Below, in pieces: positions 1 through 11,953 of a stretch of 64,000 nt of DNA. The notes under the pieces are model-generated. The model made no database searches. It saw nothing but the letters and a program-made list of their open reading frames with translations, and was not told the DNA's origin. How positions within the stretch are numbered: the stretch's first letter is position 1; the number at the start of each line of letters is the position of its first letter. Source of the DNA: Micromonospora halotolerans (GTDB taxonomy: Bacteria > Actinomycetota > Actinomycetes > Mycobacteriales > Micromonosporaceae). Location: positions 6,696,001 to 6,760,000 of the forward strand of contig NZ_CP134876.1 in NCBI RefSeq assembly GCF_032108445.1, given 5' to 3'. A program made the translations under genes and the position numbers.

Positions 1-656
1 CCCGCACCCTGCGCGCCACGGCCATCAGCCTCGCCGCGATCCTGGCCGCCACCCTCGGCCTCACCCCGCCCGCCCCGGCCGCCGGCTACTCCGCCTCCCT
101 GACCACCGCCGTCGCCGGCCTCCCCGTGGCCACCGAGGTCCGCACCGGCTACAGCCGCGACCTCTTCCCACACTGGATCGACGCCGACGGCGACGGCTGC
201 ACCACCCGCAACGAGGTCCTCCTGGCCGAGGCCACCACCAAGCCCACGATCAGCGGCACCTGCACCCTGTCCGGCGGCCGCTGGTACTCCTACTACGACA
301 ACGCCTACTGGACGCTCACCGGCGACCTCGACATCGACCACATGGTGCCGCTCGCCGAGGCCTGGGACTCCGGCGCCCGCGCCTGGACCACCAGCCGCCG
401 CCAGGCGTACGCGAACGACCTGGGCGACTCCCGCGCGCTGGCCGCGGTCACCGACAACGTCAACCAGGCCAAGGGCGACCAGGACCCGGCCACCTGGCTG
501 CCGTCGTACGCCTCCGCCCGCTGCCGCTACGTCGGCGAGTGGGTGGGGGTGAAGGTACGGTGGCGCCTCACCGTGGACAGCGCCGAGAAGAGCGCCCTGA
601 CCAGCTGGGCGAACAACTGCCCCGCCGCCACGATCTCGGTCACCTACGCGTACTGA
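1..656 (+). CDS. Secreted HNH endonuclease-family protein, 5'-truncated
   Basis: The reading frame is open from base 3, so the true start lies upstream of the window. The first ~28 codons encode an Ala/Leu-rich hydrophobic run ending near PAPAAG, which looks like the end of a signal peptide. The mature part has an acidic DADGDG loop, then DIDHMVPLAEAW (the D-H-x-V-P-L metal-binding core) and an N-x-A-K-G-D-x-D-P segment, the usual layout of HNH/DUF1524-type secreted nucleases of actinobacteria. It probably acts outside the cell on nucleic acid; that role is inferred from family. Four Cys residues in the mature chain suggest disulfides. Confidence 0.85.
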   Translation, partial: RTLRATAISLAAILAATLGLTPPAPAAGYSASLTTAVAGLPVATEVRTGYSRDLFPHWIDADGDGCTTRNEVLLAEATTKPTISGTCTLSGGRWYSYYDNAYWTLTGDLDIDHMVPLAEAWDSGARAWTTSRRQAYANDLGDSRALAAVTDNVNQAKGDQDPATWLPSYASARCRYVGEWVGVKVRWRLTVDSAEKSALTSWANNCPAATISVTYAY

Positions 657-738
657 CGCTCTGCTTGGATCCTGGAGGGTTGCCGTTCGGAGCGGACGTC
701 AACTCTCCAAGATCTACGCGGGGACGGGGAGGCGAAAG

Positions 739-1629
739 ATGGAGTCGCAGTCCACGGTCGGCGCGGACGCTGTCGCCCGGGCACGTGAGCTGGCACTGGC
801 CAAGCAGTACGAGCCCGCAGTCGCCATCCTGCGTGAACATCTGACGACGCATCCGGACGACGCCGTTGCCTGGCGCCGCCTCGCCGGCGCCCTGCTCGGC
901 TGCGACCGCCCCGCGGCAGCGGTCGAGGCGGCCGGTCGAGCGATGGACCTCGCCCCCGACGACGTGGTGGCGCACCGCCACCGGGCACTGGCTCTCCACA
1001 TGCTCGGGCGGCACCCTGAGTCGTACGCCGACGCGAAGCGCGCGGTGGAGCTCGCACCCGATGACGACGAGGCGCTCAGCCTGCTCGCCCTGAACGTCCT
1101 CAACGTCGATCGCGACCCGGCCCGAGCCCGGGCACTGGCCCGGCGGGCGCTCACCGCGAATCCCGACAGCCTGCCGGCCCGGGATGTGGCCAGGGTCTGC
1201 CGGAGGATCCGCCGCACCACCACGACGACCGCGCTGTTCCTCGCGGCCGCCCCGGCCGGGATGGCGCTGATGGGTCTGTGGCTCATCACATACGACACCG
1301 GCAGCGCGGGCGACCGTCGCTGGATCACCTGGCCGGCCGTCGCGGCCGGCGCCACCGTCCTTCTCAGCCTGCTGCTGGGACGGTCGCGCCGCACCGCGCC
1401 TCCGATGCTCACACCGCCCCAGATGCTCGCGACGATGAGCACCTCCGGCATCGCCGCGGCCGGTGCGGCGTACGGCGGCACCCGATCGCTGCCCGCCGCG
1501 GGCGCCGTCGGCCTCGTCGCGCTCGTCATCTCCGGCGGCTACTCGTTCCTCCTCCTCCGCGCGGCGCGGCGTGGCGCCGTGGCGGAGAAGCGGAAGAGGG
1601 CCGTCCGGTCCGCCGACCGGAACTCCTGA
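739..1629 (+). CDS. Tetratricopeptide-repeat membrane protein
   Basis: 296 residues with a purine-rich ribosome binding site before the ATG. Residues ~10-140 form three or four TPR units (AVAILREHLTTHPDDAVAWR, then AVEAAGRAMDLAPDDVVAHR, then DAKRAVELAPDDDEALSLLA). A basic linker (CRRIRR) is followed by about four hydrophobic segments in residues ~155-275 and a Lys/Arg-rich tail. TPR arrays bind partner proteins, so this is probably a membrane-tethered scaffold with a cytoplasmic TPR domain. The partner is unknown and the neighbours give no hint. Confidence 0.8.
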   Translation: MESQSTVGADAVARARELALAKQYEPAVAILREHLTTHPDDAVAWRRLAGALLGCDRPAAAVEAAGRAMDLAPDDVVAHRHRALALHMLGRHPESYADAKRAVELAPDDDEALSLLALNVLNVDRDPARARALARRALTANPDSLPARDVARVCRRIRRTTTTTALFLAAAPAGMALMGLWLITYDTGSAGDRRWITWPAVAAGATVLLSLLLGRSRRTAPPMLTPPQMLATMSTSGIAAAGAAYGGTRSLPAAGAVGLVALVISGGYSFLLLRAARRGAVAEKRKRAVRSADRNS

Positions 1630-1755
1630 CGCCCCAGCTCTCCCGGGTTCGCTGCGGTCCACACTCGCCGCCGCCGGGATCGTCACACCCGTCGGGCATG
1701 GTGGCGGTCTGGTCGAGGCCGGTGTGGCATCGACCTCACGAACGTGGAGGAAACC

Positions 1756-2418
1756 GTGGTGGTCACCGCCGATGATCTCGACGCCGCGCTGTCGAGGGTG
1801 GTCGCCGGCCTGCGACCGGCGACCGGCCTGGACTGGTCCGCGCGCGCCGGCGGTCTCGAGTGGGACTGCTGGCACACCGCCGAGCACGTCGGCGACTGTC
1901 TGATGTCGTTCGCCGCCCAACTCGTGGCCCGGCCCGAGGAACGGTATGTGCGCTTCATGGCGATCGTCGACAAGGACGCCTCTCCCGCCGAGGTGCTGGA
2001 GTTCGCCGAGACCGGCGGCCGCATCCTGGCCGCCACAGTCCGCACGTCGGGACCGGACGTTCGGGCCTACCACCCCACCGGTCACGCCGATCCGGAGGGC
2101 TTCGCCGCGATGGGGTGCGCCGAGGCGTTGCTGCACGGCGACGACATCGCGCGGGGCCTCGGCCTCGCCATCGATCCACCGCCGGGCGTGTGCGACCGGG
2201 TACTCGCCCGGCTGTTTCCCGAGGCGGCGCAGGACCTCGGCGGGGTCGACCCGTGGGCGGCACTGCGGTGGTGCACCGGCCGGACCGCGCTGCCCGGGCA
2301 TCCTCGGCGACAGGAATGGCGCTGGCGCGGCGCTCCACCGGCCAGTCAGGCCGTGATGCCTCGGCCAGGTGGCGAGGGCCGCAAGGATCGCGCAGTCTGG
2401 CTAAGCTCCCGCTCATGA
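1756..2418 (+). CDS. DinB/maleylpyruvate isomerase-like (mycothiol-dependent type) protein
   Basis: About 220 residues. GTG at 1756 is preferred over GTG at 1744 because the only good Shine-Dalgarno (GGAGGAA) ends just before it. The N-terminal half is a four-helix DinB/MDMPI-like fold with the helix motif WDCWHTAEHVGDCL and a later HGDDIARGLGL helix. Such proteins use conserved His residues to bind a divalent metal and in actinobacteria often serve as mycothiol S-transferases; the substrate is unknown. Its stop overlaps the next start as ATGA, so the two DinB-like genes are co-translated. Confidence 0.75.
   Translation: MVVTADDLDAALSRVVAGLRPATGLDWSARAGGLEWDCWHTAEHVGDCLMSFAAQLVARPEERYVRFMAIVDKDASPAEVLEFAETGGRILAATVRTSGPDVRAYHPTGHADPEGFAAMGCAEALLHGDDIARGLGLAIDPPPGVCDRVLARLFPEAAQDLGGVDPWAALRWCTGRTALPGHPRRQEWRWRGAPPASQAVMPRPGGEGRKDRAVWLSSRS
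2402..2407 (+). promoter_or_regulatory. -10 element of a likely leaderless promoter
   Basis: TAAGCT stands 7 bases before the ATG at 2415, inside the end of the upstream gene. This suggests the second DinB gene can also be transcribed on its own as a leaderless mRNA. Confidence 0.4.
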
Positions 2419-2972
2419 GTGAGACGGCGCCCGAGCCTTCCCCGTCCGTAGCGCCCACCGAGGCCGAGGCCCTGCTGTCCGTCCTGGACCGCAACCGCCG
2501 GACCTTCGCCTGGAAGACGTCGGGGCTCGACGCGGACGGTCTGCAGGCGACCACGGCGGCCAGTGCCATGACGATCGGTGGTCTCGTCAAGCACATGGCA
2601 CTGGTCGAGGCGGACTGGCTGGCGGTCAAGCTCGCCGGGCTCGACTACGGCGCACCCTGGGACGCCGTGGATTTCGACGCCGATCCCGACTGGGAATGGC
2701 GCACCGGGGCGCTGGATGCTCCGGAAGACATCCACGCGCTGTGGCGGGACGCGGTCGAGCGCTCGCGCACGGTCGTCGACGACGTCATCACGGAGCGCGG
2801 GCTCGACGGACCGGCGTCCTTCACCTGGCCCGACGGTCGCACACCCTCCGTGCGCGCCATGCTGTTGGACATGGTGGAGGAGTACGCACGGCACACCGGC
2901 CATGCCGACATCCTCCGGGAAGCGATCGATGGTCGAGTCGGCGAGAGCGCGCCTCCGGACTTCACCGTCTGA
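2415..2972 (+). CDS. DinB-family (DUF664-like) protein
   Basis: 185 residues. The sequence has the DUF664/DinB signature: TIGGLVKHMALVEADWL on helix 2 and DMVEEYARHTGHADILREAIDG near the end, which together supply the His triad that binds metal in this fold. DinB enzymes of actinobacteria are thiol S-transferases, often mycothiol-dependent, acting in stress or detoxification. It overlaps the previous DinB-like gene by four bases. The substrate cannot be deduced. Confidence 0.85.
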   Translation: MSETAPEPSPSVAPTEAEALLSVLDRNRRTFAWKTSGLDADGLQATTAASAMTIGGLVKHMALVEADWLAVKLAGLDYGAPWDAVDFDADPDWEWRTGALDAPEDIHALWRDAVERSRTVVDDVITERGLDGPASFTWPDGRTPSVRAMLLDMVEEYARHTGHADILREAIDGRVGESAPPDFTV

Positions 2973-3076
2973 CGTCCACCTGCCGCCGAGCGAAGGTCAC
3001 TGGCGTTGGTGCGCGTCGCGCGGCCCGGCGACGGCATGATCTTGGCATTGCCGATCTTGTATGCGAGGCTTCGGCG

Positions 3077-3571
3077 GTGACCCACTTCAGCGTCCGCTCC
3101 GCCACCCAGGCCGACGACGAATTCATGGTCGACATGCTCGCGGAGGCCATGAACTGGCTGCCGGAACGCAACTGGTCCCGCGACCAGATCATGGCGGACC
3201 CTCAGCTGGCTCACTATGTCGCCGGTTGGATGCGGCCGAACGACGTCGGCCTGGTCGCCGTGGACCCGGCCGACCGGCCCGTCGGCGCGGCCTGGCTCCG
3301 ATACCTGACCGCCGCCGATCAGGGCTACGGGTACGTGGGTGACGACGTGCCGGAGCTGACCATCGGCGTGGTGGAACCCTGGCGAGGCCGCGGTGTGGGC
3401 CGGGCGCTCCTGCGCGCTGTCCTGGACACCGCGCGGGAACATGGCATCCCCAGGGTGTCGCTGAGCGTGGAGCGGGCGAACTTCGCCGCGAGGCTGTACG
3501 CCGCTGAAGGGTTCCGCACGGTCGACTCGTTCGAGGACGCGGACACGATGGTCGCGGAGATCGGGGCCTGA
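3077..3571 (+). CDS. GNAT-family N-acetyltransferase
   Basis: 164 residues from GTG 3077, where the fold begins (THFSVRSATQADDEF). Motif A, the acetyl-CoA pyrophosphate loop, is seen as ELTIGVVEPWRGRGVGRALL at about residues 94-113, followed by the helix and the C-terminal N-x-x-A-x-x-L-Y-x-x-x-GF motif (NFAARLYAAEGF). It transfers an acetyl group from acetyl-CoA to an unknown amine. The gene lies alone between the DinB pair and a convergent second GNAT gene. Confidence 0.85.
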   Translation: MTHFSVRSATQADDEFMVDMLAEAMNWLPERNWSRDQIMADPQLAHYVAGWMRPNDVGLVAVDPADRPVGAAWLRYLTAADQGYGYVGDDVPELTIGVVEPWRGRGVGRALLRAVLDTAREHGIPRVSLSVERANFAARLYAAEGFRTVDSFEDADTMVAEIGA

Positions 3572-3584
3572 CGCTCGGCGCTGT

Positions 3585-4115
3585 TCAGCCGGTTGCCGAG
3601 GACGGGTTCACGACCTGGTACATGGCGTGGTCCTGCCACCGGCCGGCGATGTTGAGGTATTCCGGCGCCATGCCGTACCGCACGAACCCGTTGCGTTCCA
3701 GAACCGCCTGCGACCTGACGTTGTGCAGCAGGGTCTCTGCCTGCACCCGGTGCAGCCCCAACTCCTCGAAGGCCACCCGCACGATCTCACGCACGGCACG
3801 GCTCGCGAACCCTCGGCCATTGTGGCTCGCGCTCACCCAGTAGCCCATGGCGCAGGACTGGAACGGGCCGCGCACGATGCCGTTGAGGGTGATCCGGCCG
3901 ATCACGCGGCCGGAGTCGTCGAGGATGACGTGCGGCAGCTTCGAGCCCTGCTCGTGCTGCTGGAGATCGGCCTGGATGACGGCGTGCTGGCCGTCCGCGG
4001 TGAAGTAGTCGTCGCTCCGGACCGGGTCCCACGGCGCGAGGAACTCACGGTTGGCGCGGAGCAGCTCGGCCAGGGCCGGCGCGTCCTCCAGACTGATGAG
4101 TCGGGTGATGTTCAC
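3585..4115 (-). CDS. RimJ/RimL-type GNAT acetyltransferase
   Basis: 176 residues, complete. It has the RimJ/RimL layout: N-terminal RLISLEDAPALAELLRANREFLAPWDP, then the strand-loop GYWVSASHNGRGFASRAV (acetyl-CoA binding loop), the LGLHRVQAETL strand and the N-x-x-S-x-x-V-L-x-x-x-GF signature (NVRSQAVLERNGFVRYG). Proteins of this group acetylate N-terminal residues of ribosomal proteins or related peptides, but many act on antibiotics or small amines. It converges on the other GNAT gene with only 13 bases between stops. Confidence 0.88.
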   Translation of the reverse strand: MNITRLISLEDAPALAELLRANREFLAPWDPVRSDDYFTADGQHAVIQADLQQHEQGSKLPHVILDDSGRVIGRITLNGIVRGPFQSCAMGYWVSASHNGRGFASRAVREIVRVAFEELGLHRVQAETLLHNVRSQAVLERNGFVRYGMAPEYLNIAGRWQDHAMYQVVNPSSATG

Positions 4116-4310
4116 CGGCCCATTGTCCCGGCGCGCAGGTCCCCTCCCTCACCGGGACGGGCCGCGCGCCGGAGGCACGCCGCGCATCGCGGCGCTGTCC
4201 AGCCGGAACCACCTCGCCGACCGGATCCGCCACTGGATCAGCCGAGGTTCGCCATTCCCCGCCGCCTTCATTCCGAACTCGCCGCGGGCCGCGGTCCAGA
4301 ATGGCGGGAA

Positions 4311-4343
4311 CCCCAGCCGTGGCATGACGGCCGACGGCTGGGG
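4311..4343 (-). terminator. Hairpin terminator of the secreted-protein gene
   Basis: Perfect 10-bp arms CCCCAGCCGT and ACGGCTGGGG around a 13-base loop, 7 bases past the stop of the gene at 4351-4956. The U-tract is weak. Confidence 0.5.
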
Positions 4344-4350
4344 AACGCCG

Positions 4351-4956
4351 TCAGGCCGGAAGCTCGATCATATCCACCAAAACCGTAGTGTAATTCGCCT
4401 GGACCGTTGATCTGAAGTTCCAAATCGCCGTGTCGTCGCCGGCGACCACCTGGATTCCGGACGGACTGGCGTAGAGGTTGCCGTTCGTTGTTCTCCAAGC
4501 CGTAGTGACCGTTTGGGGTCGGAGCAGGAGGTCGCAGTTCCCGTACCGCTGTTCGAGCTCTGCGCCCCACCACTTGAAACTTGTGTTGCAGGAGTAAACG
4601 CTACCGGCGGTCTTGTACTGCGTGTACCAGTTGTTGAGGTACGTGTTTGCACAGGTTGCCGTGCTGTAATTCACGCCCTCCCACGTCCCGTCGAAGTACC
4701 AACTCACGTAATTCCCGGGGGCAACCGTCTTGCAGCTGTTGCCGTAGAAAACGATAGAGGCACTGCTGTAATAAGGAGCAACGGAAACGGTGCTTGATCC
4801 ACAGTTCTTGTAGTACTGGCGCATCGGGTTACCCTGAGGCGAGCCCGGGTTGAATGATGTCCAGCACGGAACGGCGGCATTGGCGGGACTGGCCGCTACG
4901 GTCGTCGAAAGAGCCATCAGGACGCCCGCGATGAACATCGAGAAACGTTTCTTCAT
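4351..4956 (-). CDS. Secreted protein of unknown function
   Basis: 201 residues. ATG 4956 is chosen because GGAAGGTGG lies just upstream and a textbook signal peptide follows at once: MKKRFSMFIAG, a hydrophobic core, then cleavage near ANAA-VPCW. The mature part (~170 residues) is rich in Ser, Thr, Tyr, Trp and Asn and has eight Cys, which suggests a disulfide-bonded extracellular beta-rich domain. No family was recognised. Base composition is clearly less GC-rich than the flanking housekeeping genes, and the next two genes share this trait, so recent acquisition is likely. Confidence 0.8.
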   Translation of the reverse strand: MKKRFSMFIAGVLMALSTTVAASPANAAVPCWTSFNPGSPQGNPMRQYYKNCGSSTVSVAPYYSSASIVFYGNSCKTVAPGNYVSWYFDGTWEGVNYSTATCANTYLNNWYTQYKTAGSVYSCNTSFKWWGAELEQRYGNCDLLLRPQTVTTAWRTTNGNLYASPSGIQVVAGDDTAIWNFRSTVQANYTTVLVDMIELPA

Positions 4957-5589
4957 TTTCCACCTTCCGTGATGATCATGGCATGGTGGATCATGGCACA
5001 GATCCTTGCAGGCCGATGTCCGCAGCGACATAAGATCATCAAGCGACTTCAATACTGGCATCCCCGGCATTGCCAGGTCTCCGTGTGCCGCCCGCGCCAT
5101 CGAAGGCGTACCGCATCACCAAAGAGGAACGATCGTGGCAGGGGCCTACGTCGGCACCGAAGGCGTGTCCGCTGATGCCGGCTCAACCGGAGGCCGCCCC
5201 CGCGACGTGTCGTGATGCGGGCAGCGCACATCCGCTGATCACTTGGCGTAGCAATGTGGAAAGACCCTCGGCGTATCGGCTTCAAACGGACCGAACGGCC
5301 CCTGACCTGCGCTGGGCTCTGCCGTCGATCGTCATCGTTGGTCGTCGTTGGTTCACCTCAGACGGCCTGTGCACGGCATGATCTTGCGGCTCGCTCGGTG
5401 TCGTCAGGGTGGCTGCTTGTCCCCCAGAGATCGACAGCGCGGTCTTGTTCGGCGCGCTTCGCTGATCGGCGGTCTGGACGTGCTTCCTGTGATTCCGCTA
5501 GGTGTCGTCCGTTGCTGGGCACCACTGCTGTACTGCTCACCTCTGCCTGTGGCCTCAGGTCGACGACTACTTAAAGAGACTAAAGTCGC
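4957..5589. other. Intergenic stretch without a recognisable gene
   Basis: 633 bases between two divergent orphan genes. Two direct copies of GATCATGGCA lie at about 4975-4999, just upstream of the secreted-protein gene, and GGCATGATCTTG occurs near 5378. Short open frames are present but none has a convincing start signal, composition or family. It may hold remnants of a mobile element, but nothing can be named. Confidence 0.5.
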
Positions 5590-6108
5590 ATGGTGCACCT
5601 GGAACTGATGCGAGACAAGGCGCGGGAGTTCCCGCAGATCGATGAACCGGCGGCCTACACATCTGCCCGGATCTGGCACTGCAGCTATCGGACGTTGGCT
5701 CCGCTGTCCTGGTTCACTGGTCTCCGTACGCTGGAGATCGCCACGTACCCCGACGGGACGCTTGACCACCTTGCCGGCCTGACGGCGCTCGAAGAACTTC
5801 GCGTGGTGCACCTGCCACACGTCGCAGCCCTCGCTCCGCTGGCGAGCCTGACATCGCTGCGACACCTCACCCTTGCAACGCTGCCCAGTTGGGATTCTTC
5901 GGGCAAGGTGACCGAAGTCCACTCGCTCGCACCGCTGGCCCTGCTATCAGCACTGGAAACGGTCCACCTATTCGGTGTGCGGCCACCCGACCAGCAAGTG
6001 GACGACCTGCTCGCAATCGCTTCCCTTCGTTGGGCGCGGATCAGCAAGTACCCGAAGAAGGAGATCGAGCGGCTGTCCTCGGCCCTCGCCTCGCGTGCCG
6101 ACGAGTAG
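5590..6108 (+). CDS. Leucine-rich-repeat protein
   Basis: 172 residues. From residue ~35 on the chain shows consecutive leucine-rich repeats: LAPLSWFTGLRTLEI, LDHLAGLTALEELRV, LAPLASLTSLRHLTL, LAPLALLSALETVHL. Such repeats build a curved protein-binding surface. There is no signal peptide or membrane segment, so it is probably cytoplasmic. The partner is unknown. It stands alone, with lower GC than the surrounding core genes, and TTAAAGAGACTAAAG just upstream is unusually AT-rich for this DNA. Confidence 0.75.
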   Translation: MVHLELMRDKAREFPQIDEPAAYTSARIWHCSYRTLAPLSWFTGLRTLEIATYPDGTLDHLAGLTALEELRVVHLPHVAALAPLASLTSLRHLTLATLPSWDSSGKVTEVHSLAPLALLSALETVHLFGVRPPDQQVDDLLAIASLRWARISKYPKKEIERLSSALASRADE

Positions 6109-6403
6109 GCCGCGGGCGGGACGTACACGCCGTTGCATCCGCTGCCCTGGGATTAGAACCCCTTACACCCACCCTCGGAAGCGAACATCATCAATCGGAC
6201 CGGTCGGGCCTTCAACCAGTGCGAAGTCTGCCGACGCTTGCCAACGTCTGCCACCACCCGGTTGCCCTCGGTTGTAGTGGATCTGCACCTGAAGATCTTG
6301 TGCGCCAGCCTCTGTCGTCAGCCCTGGATGGAGCCTCCGGCACGCAATTCCCACTAGCAGGAATTCTTGCTCAGCGCTTGGTGGTGCTTATTAGCATCAG
6401 CCC

Positions 6404-6916
6404 ATGGAGACAGTGTTCAATGCTGGCGCATTGGTGGCTGCCCTACTCTCCCTCGCCATCTCGGCTTGGATCGCGATCAGGCAGTACACGGTCATGGACC
6501 GCGCCAACCAACTTCCGATGATCGTTGATCTCATTCGGCAGGTCGGCTCGGCGGAACTGGTCGAAAAAGAGGAGTTCCTTCTGGCAGAGATTGGTCAGCA
6601 TAATCCAGAATGTGGCATCTCCAAGCTCCCGGACGACCTTCGAAGGGCCGCAGCCTACGTAACTTCCTACTACCTAACGCTCGCCTACCTGGCCGCATAC
6701 AAGGTGGTCGACAAGACTCTGGTGGCGCTTCCGATCCATTACAGACTAGAGCGGGTTTGGAGTGTTATTGAGCCATACGTCCAAGGCGAGCGCAAACTGC
6801 GCGGAAGCCACTTCTCTTACATGAACTTCTTGGAAGACTTCGTCACCTGGGTAAGAGATCAAGAAATTCCTAACAACCCTGACAAGTTCCGCATACACGG
6901 ATTCTTCGAAAGTTAA
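6404..6916 (+). CDS. Membrane-anchored protein of unknown function (DUF4760-like)
   Basis: 170 residues. The N-terminus is a single hydrophobic segment (AGALVAALLSLAISAWIAI, residues ~6-25) followed by a helical cytoplasmic domain with YLTLAYLAAYKVVDKTL and a C-terminal segment with FSYMNFLEDFVTWVRDQE. The topology resembles small DUF4760-type proteins with one anchor and a helical body; that assignment is weak. Codon use contains many A/T-ending codons unlike its neighbours, which points to horizontal acquisition. Confidence 0.65.
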   Translation: METVFNAGALVAALLSLAISAWIAIRQYTVMDRANQLPMIVDLIRQVGSAELVEKEEFLLAEIGQHNPECGISKLPDDLRRAAAYVTSYYLTLAYLAAYKVVDKTLVALPIHYRLERVWSVIEPYVQGERKLRGSHFSYMNFLEDFVTWVRDQEIPNNPDKFRIHGFFES

Positions 6917-7239
6917 CCTGCTGAGCCACAACATCATGCAGGACAGCCCAACTCACCCCGCGGTTGGATGACCTGCTCCCTGCCATCCTCGCCATCCCGT
7001 TGGCTTTCGTCGGCGCGCCCACACCCAGGATCTGCCAGTTCCCATGGCGGCCCAGGGCTTCGTCGTATGTCGCGCCGCCGGCGGGCTAACACCCGACGTG
7101 CTGGCGGCCGAGGGCCAGAGGCGCGGCGGCGGGCCATCGGCCCGGCCCAGGTTCGGCGGCGCGAGCGGCCCGCGACGGCATGATCATGCGAATCAGAGCC
7201 AATCCAGGTACTGCACCGCAGGTCAGAGCACCTGCGGGA
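6917..7239. other. Intergenic stretch, nothing recognised
   Basis: 323 bases between the orphan membrane protein and the 3' end of metH. A GGCATGATCATG sequence near 7170 resembles motifs near 3033 and 5378. No terminator-quality hairpin or gene was identified. Confidence 0.4.
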
Positions 7240-10755
<3,516 letters not shown>

Positions 10756-10761
10756 AGGGCC

Positions 10762-10767
10762 AGGTTA
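10762..10767 (-). promoter_or_regulatory. -10 element of leaderless metH promoter
   Basis: On the minus strand TAACCT (TANNNT) lies exactly 6 bases before the metH GTG, and no Shine-Dalgarno is present. Confidence 0.55.
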
Positions 10768-10911
10768 GTGCGGCGCGGCGTGGAGAGGTCACCGCAACAT
10801 GGGCATCCCACATACTGTCAGCGGGATCACCGCGTACCTTTCATCCGGTTCGCCCGACTGGTCGGGTCGGCGGACCGGCGCGGCCGACGGGCCGCGCCCG
10901 GCGGCGGCACG

Positions 10912-10917
10912 TAGGCT
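10912..10917 (+). promoter_or_regulatory. -10 element of leaderless promoter for mini-cistron and PAC2 gene
   Basis: TAGGCT lies 6 bases before GTG 10924. Together with the metH element it forms a compact divergent pair of leaderless promoters. Confidence 0.5.
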
Positions 10918-10923
10918 GGCGAC

Positions 10924-10974
10924 GTGAAGGACATCAGGGACGCGACCGTACGACGGCTCGAGGTGACGGCGTGA
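10924..10974 (+). CDS. Leaderless 16-residue cistron coupled to the PAC2 gene
   Basis: GTG at 10924 opens a 16-codon frame (VKDIRDATVRRLEVTA) whose TGA overlaps the GTG start of the PAC2 gene as GTGA. The start sits at the predicted 5' end of a leaderless transcript. The peptide is short and charged and need not have its own function. The simplest reading is a loading cistron: ribosomes start on the leaderless end and reinitiate at 10971. Confidence 0.4.
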   Translation: MKDIRDATVRRLEVTA

Positions 10975-11840
10975 CCGAGTTCGACGGACTGCCGGTGCTG
11001 CGGTCCCCGGTAGCCATCGCGGCCTTCGAGGGGTGGAACGACGCCGCCGACGCCTCGACCGCGGCTGTGGAGCATCTGGAGCAGGTCTGGCAGGCCCGGC
11101 AGGTGACCGAGCTGGACCCGGAGGACTTCTACGACTTCCAGGTGAGCCGGCCGACCATCACGATGGCCGACGGGGAGACCCGCCGGGTCGAGTGGCCGAC
11201 CACCCGTTTCATGGTGGCCAGCCCCGAGGGCACCGAGCGCGACGTGGTGCTGATCCGCGGCATCGAGCCGAGCATGCGCTGGCGCACCTTCTGCGAGCAG
11301 GTGCTGGAGATCTGCCACAGCCTGGAGGTCGAGCGGGTGGTGCTGCTCGGCGCCCTGCTGGCCGACGTGCCCTACACCCGGCCGCTGCCGATCAGCGGCA
11401 GCGCCTCGGACGCCGACGCCGCCAAGCGCTACCAGCTCACCCCCACCCGCTACGACGGGCCGACCGGCATCGTCGGCGTGCTGCACGACGCCTGCACCCG
11501 GGCCGAGGTGGACGCCGTGTCGTTCTGGGTGCACGTGCCGCACTACGCCAACAACCCGCCCTGCCCCAAGGCCACCCTGGCGCTGCTGCACCGGGTCGAG
11601 GAGGTGCTCGACCTGCCGGTGCCGATGGCCGACCTGGCCGAGGAGGCCGCCGAGTGGGAGCAGCGGGTACGCAGCGCCGCCGAGCAGGATGCCGAGCTGG
11701 GCGAGTACGTCCGTGAGCTGGAGGAACGGGTCGGCGACGCCGGCATCACCCCGCTGACCGGGGACGAGATCGCCCAGGAGTTCGAGAAGTACCTGCGCCG
11801 CCGGGGCGGTTCCGCCGGCCCCACGGCCGGCTCCTGGTAG
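10971..11840 (+). CDS. PAC2-family protein (proteasome assembly chaperone-like)
   Basis: 289 residues from GTG 10971. The PAC2 fold is recognisable from VAIAAFEGWNDAADASTAAVEHL, then IRGIEPSMRWRTFCEQVLEICHSL and VVLLGALLADVPYTRPLPI. These are ATP-grasp-associated PAC2 features found in archaeal and actinobacterial homologues of eukaryotic proteasome-assembly chaperones. Actinobacteria have 20S proteasomes, so a role in protein turnover is possible but unproven. The C-terminal third is Glu-rich and helical and ends with the common GDEIAQEFEKYLRRR helix. It is followed by a strong terminator. Confidence 0.9.
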   Translation: MTEFDGLPVLRSPVAIAAFEGWNDAADASTAAVEHLEQVWQARQVTELDPEDFYDFQVSRPTITMADGETRRVEWPTTRFMVASPEGTERDVVLIRGIEPSMRWRTFCEQVLEICHSLEVERVVLLGALLADVPYTRPLPISGSASDADAAKRYQLTPTRYDGPTGIVGVLHDACTRAEVDAVSFWVHVPHYANNPPCPKATLALLHRVEEVLDLPVPMADLAEEAAEWEQRVRSAAEQDAELGEYVRELEERVGDAGITPLTGDEIAQEFEKYLRRRGGSAGPTAGSW

Positions 11841-11855
11841 CCCTGTCGCACTGAG

Positions 11856-11880
11856 AACCGGGTCCCGGTGGGGCCCGGTT
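11856..11880 (+). terminator. Rho-independent terminator after the PAC2 gene
   Basis: An 11-bp stem (AACCGGG plus TCCC pairing with GGGG plus CCCGGTT, one wobble) with a 3-base loop, running into TTTT, 15 bases after the stop. Confidence 0.8.
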
Positions 11881-11912
11881 TTCGCGTGTCCGGGGTGGCG
11901 CGGTCACACCCG

Positions 11913-11934
11913 CTAGGGCATCCTAGGAACCTAG
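11913..11934 (+). promoter_or_regulatory. CTAG-rich inverted repeat, likely GntR operator
   Basis: CTAGG-AA-CCTAG at 11923-11934 is a perfect inverted repeat, with a third CTAG at 11913. CTAG is rare in high-GC genomes. The site lies 20 bases before the GntR-family start codon, where autoregulation would act. Confidence 0.5.
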
Positions 11935-11953
11935 CTGTCATGAGGAGGCGGGC

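Noticed and set aside
640..2301. A 553-codon minus-strand open frame opposite the TPR and DinB-like genes
   Set aside because: Composition is typical of reverse-strand frames in high-GC DNA, with no domain and no start signal.
4957..5589. Transposase remnant
   Set aside because: Short frames suggested a decayed element but no DDE-type motif or terminal repeat was found.
10756..10923. Cobalamin riboswitch upstream of metH
   Set aside because: The gap is too short, shows no B12-box-like sequence, and the gene is apparently leaderless.
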